DNA of 64,000 bases from Acidobacteriota bacterium (GTDB lineage: Bacteria; Acidobacteriota; Terriglobia; Acidiferrales; UBA7541). Under the pieces are notes generated by a model. It searched no databases. It was given only the letters and a program-made list of their open reading frames with translations, and was not told where the DNA came from. Location: the NCBI GenBank assembly GCA_013289835.1, contig JABCZG010000006.1, forward strand, positions 62,001-126,000. The letters are read 5' to 3'. The position numbers and the translations under genes are program-made. This document shows, in pieces, positions 51,816-60,428 of this stretch (position 1 is its first letter; each line of letters opens with the position of its first letter).

Positions 51816-52622
51816 TTGGCTCGGGTCATCGCGGTCGCAAACCAAAAGGGCGGGGTTGGGAAGACTACAACAGCGGTGAATTTAGCCGCTTGCCTCGGTG
51901 CCGCTGAACAACCGACACTCCTGATCGACTGCGATTCCCAGGCAAACTCCACAGCAGCGATCGGGTTTCCGAAGGATCCCTCGCGCAGAACCCTCTATCA
52001 CACGCTGATTTTGGGCGAATCCTTTGACAAAATTATCCAAAAGTCGCAAGTCGATGGCTTAGATGTCGTCCCCGCCGACAAAAACCTCGCCGGGGCTGCG
52101 GTTGAGCTCGTGAACGCGGAAAATCGCGAATATAAGCTGCAAACGGCGATAAAACCTCTGCTCGACAAGTATCGGTTCATCATTCTCGATTGCCCTCCCG
52201 CCTTGGATTTGTTGACCTTGAACGGCCTTGTAGCGGCGAGTGCGGTTTTGATCCCTATCCAATGCGAATACCTGGCTCTCGAGGGCGTGTCGGAATTACT
52301 CGATACGCTGATGCGCATACGTCGAACACTGAATCCCAGCCTTGAGATCGAGGGCATCCTGCTGACAATGTATGATGAGCGGACGACGCTTTCACGGCAG
52401 GTCGCGACGGATTTGCGCAGTTTTTTCGGTACACAGGTCTTCCAAAGTGTGATTCCCCGAAATGTGCGCCTCGCTGAGGCGCCAAGCTTCGGGAAACCAA
52501 TCATCTTTTACGATATTCATAGCAAAGGGGCCGAGGGCTACACGCAGCTCGCCCAGGAGGTTATTGCCAATGCCGAGAAACGCGCTGGGACGGGGGCTAG
52601 GAGCGCTCATTCGGGAGCCTGA
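51816..52622 (+). CDS. parA: Chromosome partitioning ATPase ParA
   Basis: ParA (Soj) is a Walker-type ATPase that moves ParB-bound origins. The 268-aa protein has VIAVANQKGGVGKTTTAVNLAACLG with the deviant Walker A motif, IDCDSQANSTAAIG, IILDCPPALDLLTLNGLVAASAVLIPIQCEYLALEGVSELL and VFQSVIPRNVRLAEAPSFGKPII. TTG 51816 is chosen as start, with GAGGA at 51806-51810 just ahead; an upstream TTG at 51768 is in frame. Its 3' end overlaps parB by 53 bases. It follows the parS-like array. Confidence 0.95.
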   Translation: MARVIAVANQKGGVGKTTTAVNLAACLGAAEQPTLLIDCDSQANSTAAIGFPKDPSRRTLYHTLILGESFDKIIQKSQVDGLDVVPADKNLAGAAVELVNAENREYKLQTAIKPLLDKYRFIILDCPPALDLLTLNGLVAASAVLIPIQCEYLALEGVSELLDTLMRIRRTLNPSLEIEGILLTMYDERTTLSRQVATDLRSFFGTQVFQSVIPRNVRLAEAPSFGKPIIFYDIHSKGAEGYTQLAQEVIANAEKRAGTGARSAHSGA

Positions 52623-53490
52623 GCCGCAGGCTCAGTCGGATGCACCCCAAATTCAGCCTCACGCCACGACCGCGAGCGCTGCGGCAGCGGCACCTGCACG
52701 CGAAGTTGTGCATGCAGGGCCTCATCAGATCGATATCGATTTAATTGAGCCGAGCCCTTACCAGCCGAGAACGCGATTTCGCGAAGAGGCGCTCGATGAA
52801 TTGGCTCGCTCGATTCAAGCCAGCGGCATTATCCAGCCACTCGTGGTGCGGCCGATTGGTTCACGATTTCAGCTCATTGCCGGAGAGCGCCGGTGGCGCG
52901 CGGCGCAGCGCGCAGGCCTGACGAAGGTGTCGGTGATTGTTCGGCAAGTCCCAGACGAGCTGGCGCTGGAAATGACACTGGTCGAGAACATCCAGCGAGA
53001 AGATTTAAATGCGATTGAAGCGGCGCGCGCGTTCGAGCGTTTGATGGATGAGTTCCAATTGACGCAAGAATCGGTTGCGGAGCGTACCGGAAAAGACCGC
53101 ACCACGGTTGCAAATGCGATTCGGCTGCTGAAGCTGGAATCCACGATTCAGGAGTGGATTGAAGAAGGCAAGCTTACTGCAGGACACGGGCGCGCGCTGC
53201 TGGCGGTGCCGGATTCGCAGTTGCGCATGCGTTATGCGCAGCGCGCGGCACGAGGCGGATTGACGGTTCGCCAGATCGAGCGCCTGGCGTCACGACGTTC
53301 GCGCGGAGGTCATGCGGCCGCAGAGGTTCACGTGGATGCAAACATTCGGTCCGCGCTGGACGAGTTGCAGCGGCATCTCGGAACGAAAGTTTTATTGCGC
53401 CAGAAAACAAAGATGCGCCCGGGCCAGCTCGTTCTGGAATACTACGACGATGCGCAACTGATGGGAATTTACGATCGCCTGATGAAGTAG
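52570..53490 (+). CDS. parB: Chromosome partitioning protein ParB
   Basis: ParB (Spo0J) binds parS, uses CTP to slide on DNA and loads SMC. The 306-aa protein from ATG 52570 begins MPRNALGRGLGALI. The ParB/sulfiredoxin-like N-terminal domain has IEPSPYQPRTRFREEALDELARSIQASGIIQPLVVRPIGSRFQLIAGERRWRAAQRAGL, with GERRWRA as the CTP-binding box. A helix-turn-helix region (FQLTQESVAERTGKDRTTVANAIRLLKL) and the C-terminal dimerisation domain follow. It is translated with parA through a 53-base overlap. Confidence 0.96.
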   Translation: MPRNALGRGLGALIREPEPQAQSDAPQIQPHATTASAAAAAPAREVVHAGPHQIDIDLIEPSPYQPRTRFREEALDELARSIQASGIIQPLVVRPIGSRFQLIAGERRWRAAQRAGLTKVSVIVRQVPDELALEMTLVENIQREDLNAIEAARAFERLMDEFQLTQESVAERTGKDRTTVANAIRLLKLESTIQEWIEEGKLTAGHGRALLAVPDSQLRMRYAQRAARGGLTVRQIERLASRRSRGGHAAAEVHVDANIRSALDELQRHLGTKVLLRQKTKMRPGQLVLEYYDDAQLMGIYDRLMK

Positions 53491-53633
53491 CGCGACGAGT
53501 ATCCATCGCGAGTATCACGGCGAGCAACTGTCCCTTCGTTCAGTCGGTTCATTCGACAACTCACGTGTGAAGCTGCGTTGACTTGTTTGCGCATGCGGCT
53601 AGAGTAGAACAGTCGCTCATTGGGGGTTTGGAC

Positions 53634-54047
53634 ATGGCATGGAAGTGGCCCGCCGCCGCGAAAGACGGCAATAGTGAAGAATGGACAGGATTCATTGACC
53701 AGGGCGTGATGCTCGAGGGGACGCTCACGGTCAAGGGAACGTTCCGCATTGATGGCAACGTCAAGGGCAACATCATTTCGGAACAGACGGTGATTCTCGG
53801 AGAAGGCGCCAAGGTCGAAGGGCAGATTGAAGGCAATCGCGTGGTGATTGCCGGCCGCTTTGACGGAGTGATTTTTGCGAAGGGCCGCGTCGAGATTCAA
53901 GTCAAGGGTGTGGTCACGGGAGAAGTTCACTCGCCCTGCATGGTCATTGATCCGGGCGGGATTTTTGACGGCCGCTGCCACATGCTGGCATCGTCGGATA
54001 CGGCTTCCACGGTTACGATTCCAATCCGTGCCGTCGGCAACGCCTGA
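53634..54047 (+). CDS. Bactofilin family cytoskeletal protein
   Basis: The 137-aa protein has the bactofilin beta-helix: FIDQGVMLEGTLTVKGTFRIDGNVKGNIISEQTVILGEGAKVEGQIEGNRVVIAGRFDGVIFAKGRVEIQVKGVVTGEVHSPCMVIDPGGIFDGRCHM. Bactofilins polymerise into filaments without nucleotides and scaffold cell-shape or chromosome-positioning proteins. ATG 53634 is chosen, with GGGGG upstream. It lies 143 bases after parB, and bactofilins linked to ParABS position chromosomes in myxobacteria, so a related role is plausible here. Confidence 0.9.
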   Translation: MAWKWPAAAKDGNSEEWTGFIDQGVMLEGTLTVKGTFRIDGNVKGNIISEQTVILGEGAKVEGQIEGNRVVIAGRFDGVIFAKGRVEIQVKGVVTGEVHSPCMVIDPGGIFDGRCHMLASSDTASTVTIPIRAVGNA

Positions 54048-54083
54048 TCAACATTCGTCAATTCCTGATGAGGACTTGCGAGT

Positions 54084-55241
54084 TCACGCAACCGGCGTGA
54101 CAACAATACCCATCGCTTTTTCCGCTCCTGCTATCCCTGTCTGAATGTTCGAATCCCAATCCAGGTGAGGGACAGTTGAAGAAGCGGCGGCTTTGTAAAG
54201 CCGTAGCGCGTCAGCGGGACGATTGAGTTTTTTCAGCGAGAGACGGCCAGCGGAGAGAAGTGCAAGCAAGGCCGGCCGCTCGGTTGGATGCGCTTTGGCT
54301 AGATGCTCGTACTCTGTTACGGCGCGTTCGAAATCCTGTTTTCCCTCAACGATGCGGCACAATTCCAGCCAGGTCGCGGCAGGCATGCGATCGCCGCCCG
54401 CGTTCGTGTACTCGACGTAGTCCTCCCAGGCGGCGTCTGCATCCTGCGATTTGAGGTGGAGTTGGCACAGCTTCGCAAGCGCTTCGAAAAAGGCGGGCAG
54501 ATCGTTTTTCCGCCAATAGAGTTGCCGCAAAAGCGAATACGCGTCGAGGGCGTCTGGTTTTGCGGCGACATGCTTCTTGAGGATGGCAATGGCCTCGTCA
54601 AGTTTCCCTTTTTCCATGAGTTCCGTGCCCAGCACAATCGCGGGATCCGCGGTCCAGCCAATTTTATCTTCAATGATCGCGTTGGCTTTGTGCTCCAGCC
54701 CAGTCCGCTGAATCAATAGCGCTCCAAGGGCGCCGAAGATAAATCCTCCTACGTGCGCCCAGTGCGCTACGCCAGAGGTTTGCCCAAACAGACTGCCGTA
54801 GAATACTTCGCTGAAAAGCCAAAGTGGAAGAAGCCAGTAGGCATAGGCTTTGAAGCGAACCCGAAAGAACAGCATGAACCACATCATTTCGATCTTCAGC
54901 TTCGGAAACCGCACCAAGAAGCCACCCATGAGCGCCGCGACTGCTCCCGAGGCGCCGAGCGTCGGGACGATGCTGTGCGAATAAAACACGGCATGGACCA
55001 AAGAGGCCCCGATCCCGGCGAGGAGATAGAAAACGGGATAAATCACTCGGCCCCAGCGGTCCTCGAGGACAAAGCCTGCCAGCCAGAGAAACCACATGTT
55101 GCCGATCAGATGAATCCAACCTATATGGAGGAACATAGAGGTTAGATACGAGATAGGCCTCGGATGCGCTGGCACGAAGGCATAGTTCTCCATGATGGAG
55201 GCCTTCTCTTCGTCCGCGAAACGTTGTGAGAGGGAGTCCAT
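54084..55241 (-). CDS. Rhomboid-type intramembrane protease with TPR-like C-terminus, apparently lacking the first helix
   Basis: The protein shows the rhomboid core: SMFLHIGWIHLIGNMWFLWLAGFVLEDRWG, the serine in TLGASGAVAALMGGFL and the histidine in GVAHWAHVGGFIFGA. The C-terminal half (about residues 215-370) looks TPR-like, with ELMEKGKLDEAIAILKKHVAAKPD. In related proteins a first membrane helix lies some 50-80 residues before HIGW, but no such helix is seen here. The start is placed at ATG 55241; GTG 55268 is an alternative. Further extension would overlap the divergent purD gene and looks non-coding. It may be N-terminally truncated. Confidence 0.72.
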   Translation of the reverse strand: MDSLSQRFADEEKASIMENYAFVPAHPRPISYLTSMFLHIGWIHLIGNMWFLWLAGFVLEDRWGRVIYPVFYLLAGIGASLVHAVFYSHSIVPTLGASGAVAALMGGFLVRFPKLKIEMMWFMLFFRVRFKAYAYWLLPLWLFSEVFYGSLFGQTSGVAHWAHVGGFIFGALGALLIQRTGLEHKANAIIEDKIGWTADPAIVLGTELMEKGKLDEAIAILKKHVAAKPDALDAYSLLRQLYWRKNDLPAFFEALAKLCQLHLKSQDADAAWEDYVEYTNAGGDRMPAATWLELCRIVEGKQDFERAVTEYEHLAKAHPTERPALLALLSAGRLSLKKLNRPADALRLYKAAASSTVPHLDWDSNIQTGIAGAEKAMGIVVTPVA

Positions 55242-55422
55242 CTGATTCTGCAAAAAGACTGGGTCTTCCACGAGCCGGATCTGCGCGTCCCAGGCATCTT
55301 GTGCTTTGCGGTTAGGTGAACTCAACTGCTTGAGAGAAGTTTCGATGCGCTCTGGGAAGCTGAGTTGACACGTTCGAATTGCGCGTCTATCGTTCGACAA
55401 GGTTGTCCACGAGGATTTGCGA

Positions 55423-56712
55423 ATGAAGATTTTGGTGATCGGCGGAGGCGGGCGGGAACACGCGCTGGTGTGGAAGCTGAAGCAGAGCCCGCTCGTGGAA
55501 AAGATTTGGTGCGCCCCCGGGAACGGCGGCATCGCGGAAGAGGCGGAGTGCGTTGCCGTGGATTCCGGAGACGTCGCAGCCGTCGTCGCGCTTGCAGAGA
55601 AAATTCAGCCGAACCTCACCATCGTCGGTCCCGAACTTCCGTTGGTGAATGGCCTGACGGACGCTTTTCGGCAGAGGAATTGGGCAATCGTGGGGCCTTC
55701 GCAGCAAGCTGCGCAGCTCGAGGGCAGCAAGGTTTTTTCGAAAGAGTTTTTGCAACGCCATGCGATTCCCACGGCAAAAATGTACGGCGCGTATGCTTCT
55801 CCGCAACAGGCTTATCGTGGGTTGAGCGCTGTGAAATGGCCGGTGGTGATCAAAGCGGATGGATTGTGCGCCGGCAAAGGAGTGTTTCTTGCTTCAAACG
55901 CGGAGGAAGCGACGGATTTTATCCGGCGTGTGATGGAGAAGAACGAACTGGGCCCTGGCGGACATCGGATTCTTTTCGAGGAAACGCTCGAAGGCGAAGA
56001 GCTGTCGTTCATTATCCTCACGGATGGAGAACGCTACGCGCCGCTGGTGCCGACGCGCGATCATAAGCGCGTTTTTGACGGCAACGAAGGGCCGAACACG
56101 GGAGGCATGGGAGCGTACTCAACGGATGATTTGCTTCCAGACGGGCTGCGTCAAACCGTCATTTCCAAAATTGTTGAACCCACTTTGCACGGGCTGGCGG
56201 CAGACGGCATCCCGTATCAGGGATTCTTGTACATCGGGTTGATGCTCACGAAATCTGGGCCGAAGGTGTTGGAGTTCAATTGCCGGTTGGGTGATCCGGA
56301 GACGCAAGCCATCGTCGCGCGGATGGACTTTGATTTAGCGGAAGTGCTGCGCGATGTCGCGGCGGGGAATCTTCAGCCCTCTAAATTGAGGTGGGAACCC
56401 GGAGCGAGCGTATGCGTGGTGCTGGCGTCAGGTGGTTATCCTGGAAAATTTGAGAGTGGGAAGCCCATTGATGGACTAACCGCTGTAAACCACATTACAG
56501 GTGTGAAGGCCTTTCACGCAGGGACGAAGCTTGTTGGAGAGTCGCTCGTCACAAACGGCGGCCGAGTCCTCGGAGTCACCGCGGTCGGAGCTTCACTTCC
56601 CGCAGCTCTCTCTGCGGCGTACGGCGGTTGCGCAAAAATTCATTTCGACGGCATGCACTACCGCAAAGACATTGGAGCACACGTGACGCCCTTGAAAGCT
56701 GCAGGAGACTGA
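55423..56712 (+). CDS. purD: Phosphoribosylamine-glycine ligase PurD
   Basis: PurD is the second step of purine synthesis, joining glycine to phosphoribosylamine. The 429-aa ATP-grasp enzyme starts MKILVIGGGGREHALVWKLKQSP at ATG 55423, with GAGGA at 55411-55415. It has TIVGPELPLVNGLTDAF, WPVVIKADGLCAGKGVFLA, RDHKRVFDGNEGPNTGGMGAYS and LEFNCRLGDPETQAI. The MOSC gene begins 5 bases after its stop. No other purine genes are visible nearby. Confidence 0.97.
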   Translation: MKILVIGGGGREHALVWKLKQSPLVEKIWCAPGNGGIAEEAECVAVDSGDVAAVVALAEKIQPNLTIVGPELPLVNGLTDAFRQRNWAIVGPSQQAAQLEGSKVFSKEFLQRHAIPTAKMYGAYASPQQAYRGLSAVKWPVVIKADGLCAGKGVFLASNAEEATDFIRRVMEKNELGPGGHRILFEETLEGEELSFIILTDGERYAPLVPTRDHKRVFDGNEGPNTGGMGAYSTDDLLPDGLRQTVISKIVEPTLHGLAADGIPYQGFLYIGLMLTKSGPKVLEFNCRLGDPETQAIVARMDFDLAEVLRDVAAGNLQPSKLRWEPGASVCVVLASGGYPGKFESGKPIDGLTAVNHITGVKAFHAGTKLVGESLVTNGGRVLGVTAVGASLPAALSAAYGGCAKIHFDGMHYRKDIGAHVTPLKAAGD

Positions 56713-56717
56713 GGGCC

Positions 56718-57137
56718 ATGCCGCAGGTGTTGAAGCTGTTTCGCTCTCCGAAAAAACATTTCCCGATGGAGGAGCTTCAGGAAGTTCGCGCTGTCCGAGA
56801 GGTCGGGTTCGAGGGCTGCGCGCACGCGAGGCCTGGAGGCAAGCGTCAAGTCTTGCTCGTGGACCGCGAAACTCTGGAGGCTATGAATCTTACTCCGGGC
56901 ATCCTTCGAGAGAACATCACGACGGACGGCCTAAATGTAAATGGGCTGGAAGCGGGCCAGCAACTGCGTATCGGCGAGACGCGCATGGAAGTCAGTTCGG
57001 TCTGCACGCCGTGCGACGAAATGGAAAAAATCCGCCAGGGCCTTCGCAAGGAGCTTTGGGGGCGGCGCGGGATGATGTGCCGCGTGCTTGAGGGCGGGAC
57101 CATTCGCCGCGGCGACGCCATCGAAAAAATATCCTGA
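56718..57137 (+). CDS. MOSC domain protein
   Basis: The 139-aa protein from ATG 56718 has the MOSC pattern: VREVGFEGCAHARPGGKRQVLLVDRETLEAMNLTPGILRENITTDGLNVNGLEAGQQLRIGETRMEVSSVCTPCDEMEKIRQGLRKELWGRRGMMCRVLEGG. The cysteine in TPCDEM matches the conserved Cys of this family, which binds the molybdenum cofactor or transfers sulfur. It follows purD by 5 bases and is probably co-transcribed. The specific substrate is not known. Confidence 0.88.
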   Translation: MPQVLKLFRSPKKHFPMEELQEVRAVREVGFEGCAHARPGGKRQVLLVDRETLEAMNLTPGILRENITTDGLNVNGLEAGQQLRIGETRMEVSSVCTPCDEMEKIRQGLRKELWGRRGMMCRVLEGGTIRRGDAIEKIS

Positions 57138-57140
57138 CGA

Positions 57141-58160
57141 CTACGGCTTGGGAATTCTGCGAAGTGTGGGCGCGTCGGGAGGGCGATTCTTGTCCTGCTC
57201 CACCTTTTCGACGGGCTCCTGCGGCGGCACAATCCAGTCCAAGCCCCGCCGCTCTTCCATGGTGCCCAAGATGAACGGAGCACCGTCGGCGATGAGCGGA
57301 AGCACGGCGCGCATGAAATCGGCGGAATCCAGCGGAACCGCTTTTTGCGCCTGGCCTGCGCGCAGAGAATCCAGCACCTTCGAGAAGCGTTGCTCGCCGG
57401 ATCCAAGATGCGTGATTCGCGGGTCATTCCCCTGAATCAACTCGGCCAGTGTCGGACCTTTCTCCTCGGGCGGATAGCGGGTCTCCACAATCACATGTGC
57501 CGCATGTTTTTCCGGCGGGTAAAGCTGCGTAAAGCGCGGGCGCAGGATGCGCGTCTGCCAGTAATCGCCACGCGTAGCGATGAGCTCCTGCTCGATTCTA
57601 TACTCCATAACCCACACTTCAGGGCCGTAATCATTCGGCGCATCACCAATGATGACGACCTGAAAAATCGGCTCGTCCGGAGAAAAATCTAGCTTGTGAT
57701 GCAGTTGCGAGACCAGTGGGCGAAGCTTCTCGAGAAAGGCTGTGCCGAGCGTTTCGAGATCGGATTCGGCCTCGCCCGTAGGGCCCTGGTAGCGCGGGTC
57801 CCGTCCGGAAACGCGCTGAAAATTGCGGTCCAGGCGGACGGGCTTGGGGTCCGCGGGAATGCGCCATTCTGAGGCACCGAAGAGAATGCCGATGTGCGTG
57901 GCGTCCAAGTCCAGGACGCGCGGCGGAATGGAGTTCTTCTCAACGGGGTTATCGATGGCGGCAAAGATGATGACGTCCCGGGCGACGTGCACGATGGCGC
58001 GGCCGCCCGCGAGGTTGGCGACGATTTCATCCTCGCGATCCTGGCTCTGAGGGAAACAGGGGAGGGCCGCCACGAAACACAAGAGCAGCAGCAAAGACAA
58101 ACGTCGCCAGGATTGCGGCGCGCCGCGAGACTTCCTCGGTGATGAGAACGGTGTGAACAT
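57141..58160 (-). CDS. Secreted protein of unknown function
   Basis: The 339-aa protein has an N-terminal export signal (WRRLSLLLLLCFVAALPCFPQ) and a mature region with repeated acidic and proline-rich stretches (GGRAIVHVARDVIIFAAIDNPVEKNSIPPRVLDLDATHIGILFGASEWRIP and LHHKLDFSPDEPIFQVVIIGDAPNDYGPEVWVMEYRIEQELIATRGDYWQTRILRPRF). I recognise no family. Its start overlaps the stop of the amidohydrolase gene by one base, so the two are probably translated from one mRNA and may act in the same extracytoplasmic process. Confidence 0.65.
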   Translation of the reverse strand: MFTPFSSPRKSRGAPQSWRRLSLLLLLCFVAALPCFPQSQDREDEIVANLAGGRAIVHVARDVIIFAAIDNPVEKNSIPPRVLDLDATHIGILFGASEWRIPADPKPVRLDRNFQRVSGRDPRYQGPTGEAESDLETLGTAFLEKLRPLVSQLHHKLDFSPDEPIFQVVIIGDAPNDYGPEVWVMEYRIEQELIATRGDYWQTRILRPRFTQLYPPEKHAAHVIVETRYPPEEKGPTLAELIQGNDPRITHLGSGEQRFSKVLDSLRAGQAQKAVPLDSADFMRAVLPLIADGAPFILGTMEERRGLDWIVPPQEPVEKVEQDKNRPPDAPTLRRIPKP

Positions 58161-59599
58161 TACTTCGTCGGCGGCACAGCGGCGGCCACGGCTCGCGCCC
58201 GGGCGAGCAGCGCGTCCAGCGCGGCGCGGTCGAGGTACTGGCCGTTTCGAATCACAGCAAAAATTCTACGCGTGTTTGAAATATTCTCCACTGGATTCGC
58301 ATCCAAGAGGACCAGGTCGGCCGTCTTGCCCGTTTCGATCGTCCCCAACTCCTTTTGGCGGCCGAGGAATTGCGCTGCGCCCTGCGTGGCGGCCTGGAGC
58401 GCTTCCATCGGCGTGAAACCAGCCTGTACGAATTCGGCGAGTTCCCGGTGCAGGCTGTCACCTGGAAAAACGAAGGGGTCCAGAGAATCCGAACCGACCA
58501 GCAGCGGCATTCCTGCGCGATGCATTTCGCGGGTCAGCTTCCAATCGTTGGCCGAGAGCCGCCGAAGCTGCGCGGCGCCTTCCTTCATGTGCGCATCGTT
58601 GAGAGAGGCTCGCCATTCTTTGGCCAGCGATCGAGGAATATACTCCAGATTGGAATCATCGAGTTTCCAGGCCTCAGGATGCGACGTAATGTCGAGCGAC
58701 GCAAGGGTGGGAGTGACCCACGTTCCGTTTTTCTTCAGCGTTTGAAACAGAGCTGCTGCCTTTTCCTCGCTGTAACTGGCATCAGCTTGCAACTCGATAT
58801 TTTCCCAGGCGGTGGCGTCGCGGTTTTTCCGCGCCTCCAGCAGGCGTTTACGAAGTTCGTCCTCCTGCGAGGAGAACGAGAGCACGAACTCGCTGTAGAA
58901 AAAATGCTCAATACTGCGCATGCCTGCGTTCGAAGCTTCGGCCGCTCCCACTTCGAGCGGAAGATGGCCCACGAACGAAATGTTTTGCTTCCGCGCCTCG
59001 TCAGCAACAGCGAAAAACGCATCGCGTGATGGCAAGGAGATGATTTTGATGAAGTCCGCACCGCGCTGCTTCAGATCGCGCACGGTGGCTCGCGCCTCTC
59101 CGGCATTCGCGACGGGAATCTGTTCCGGCGAGGGTTTGCCGCGGCTGGCCAGCCAGGGGCCGGCGGCAACGATGTGGGGGCCAAGGAGCGCTCCGGATTC
59201 AATGTCGCGTCTCCAGGAGAGGAGCGCATTCAGATCGCCACCCATATCGCGCACGCCGGTAATGCCGTTGGCCAAGAGCAGCGGAAGCAGGGTGTCTTTG
59301 CTCCACGAGGGATCGGCGTTCACTCCGGCGAGATGGACATGCATGTCCCAGAGACCAGGGATCAAGTATTTGCCGCGGGCATCCAGAACCTGCGCTGTTT
59401 TTTCGAACTTTGCGCTCTCGGTCGGGCCGATTGCTGCGATTCGCCCGCCAACGATGACAACGGTCTGATCGGATTGCGGAGCGCGGCCCGTGGCATCTAT
59501 GACGGTGACATGTTCGAGAACGAGCGTGACTGGCGGGCCAGCAAAAGACTCGAAGGCACAAAGCAGGACTAAGAACAAAAAGCTTGCGAAGAGCTTCAC
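58160..59599 (-). CDS. Exported amidohydrolase (imidazolonepropionase-like)
   Basis: This 479-aa metal-dependent hydrolase has a signal peptide (VKLFASFLFLVLLCAFESFAGPP) and the amidohydrolase pattern: VIDATGRAPQSDQTVVIVGGRIAAIGP, GKYLIPGLWDMHVHLAG with the HxH metal site, FVGHLPLEVGAAEASNAGMRSIEHFFYSEF and MPLLVGSDSLDPFVFPGDSLHRELAEFVQAGFTPMEALQAATQ. GTG 59599 is preferred as start, with an in-frame TTG at 59626 as alternative. Substrates of this group include dipeptides, cyclic amides and imides. It is coupled to the secreted unknown protein after it. Confidence 0.87.
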   Translation of the reverse strand: MKLFASFLFLVLLCAFESFAGPPVTLVLEHVTVIDATGRAPQSDQTVVIVGGRIAAIGPTESAKFEKTAQVLDARGKYLIPGLWDMHVHLAGVNADPSWSKDTLLPLLLANGITGVRDMGGDLNALLSWRRDIESGALLGPHIVAAGPWLASRGKPSPEQIPVANAGEARATVRDLKQRGADFIKIISLPSRDAFFAVADEARKQNISFVGHLPLEVGAAEASNAGMRSIEHFFYSEFVLSFSSQEDELRKRLLEARKNRDATAWENIELQADASYSEEKAAALFQTLKKNGTWVTPTLASLDITSHPEAWKLDDSNLEYIPRSLAKEWRASLNDAHMKEGAAQLRRLSANDWKLTREMHRAGMPLLVGSDSLDPFVFPGDSLHRELAEFVQAGFTPMEALQAATQGAAQFLGRQKELGTIETGKTADLVLLDANPVENISNTRRIFAVIRNGQYLDRAALDALLARARAVAAAVPPTK

Positions 59600-59769
59600 G
59601 CCACACGTCCCATCCGGGTAACTCAAAACGATTGGCCTCAGGACAGCTCACCCGTTAGGGATAGACGGATGGGACAGGACATAAGCTCCGGAGAAAATGT
59701 CACCGTGAGGGGCTAAATCTGCGCAGTTCCGCGCAGTCGCCAGTTCCAGTAAACTATAGACCTGAGCGC

Positions 59770-60351
59770 ATGGATGGTGGATGGAGTATGGGACTGAGAA
59801 AACCAAAGAGCATCAAGCACAATGGCAAGAAACTGACGGAAATTCTGGAAGCGCATGGGTTGTTTTTCAGCGGAAAAGACGGCGGGGCGCGCGCCGATTT
59901 GACTGGCGCAGATCTTTCCCGCGCGGACCTGAGCGGCACAAACTTGAGCGGGGCAATCCTTCGCAACGCGAACCTGGAAGGCACAGACCTGCGCAAAGCC
60001 AAGCTTCCGGGCGCGGACCTTACCGGGGCCAATCTGAGCAAAGCCGATCTGCGCAACACGGACATGACTGAAGCGATTCTGCCGGGCGCCAACTTGACGG
60101 AGGCGCAGGCCAGCGGCGTGGAATTCTTTCGCTGCGACCTTTCGAACGTGAACTTCCAGCGCGCGCAGCTGCGCAACGTGAATCTGCGGCTCGCGAACGT
60201 GAACGGCGCGAAATTCTCGGGCGCGGATATGGGCGTGGCCATTCTGCGCGAAACGGATTTGACCGGCGCCGACCTTTCCGGCGTGGATCTTTCCACCACG
60301 CTGCTGCCCAAGGGCCTTACCGCGGAAAAAGTTCAGAAAAAGAGCGCCTGA
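59770..60351 (+). CDS. Pentapeptide repeat protein
   Basis: The 193-aa protein contains consecutive A(D/N)LxG-type repeats from about residue 40 to 165 (ADLTGADLSRADLSGTNLSG, AILRNANLEGTDLRKAKLPG and so on), which form a right-handed quadrilateral beta-helix. The N-terminal 39 residues (SIKHNGKKLTEILEAHGLFFSG) are helical and not repetitive. Some family members mimic DNA and bind gyrase; this cannot be concluded here. ATG 59770 or 59788 may be the start. It precedes the lipid ligase fusion by 77 bases on the same strand. Confidence 0.9.
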   Translation: MDGGWSMGLRKPKSIKHNGKKLTEILEAHGLFFSGKDGGARADLTGADLSRADLSGTNLSGAILRNANLEGTDLRKAKLPGADLTGANLSKADLRNTDMTEAILPGANLTEAQASGVEFFRCDLSNVNFQRAQLRNVNLRLANVNGAKFSGADMGVAILRETDLTGADLSGVDLSTTLLPKGLTAEKVQKKSA

Positions 60352-60428
60352 AAACGGTCTCAGATGCTTGTGAATAGCAATCCACGCCCCTGCATGGTAG
60401 CCTCTCGCGGAAGACGACGAACCCCTTC

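Noticed and set aside
51485..51952. Minus-strand open frame through the parS region
   Set aside because: Its repeated FHVEH-like segments are simply translations of the parS palindromes, and it runs into parA on the other strand.
43600..53500. Replication origin with DnaA boxes in the origin-proximal gene block
   Set aside because: Only an isolated TTATCCAAA-like word was seen near 52033; there is no cluster of TTATCCACA boxes and no dnaA or dnaN gene in the window.
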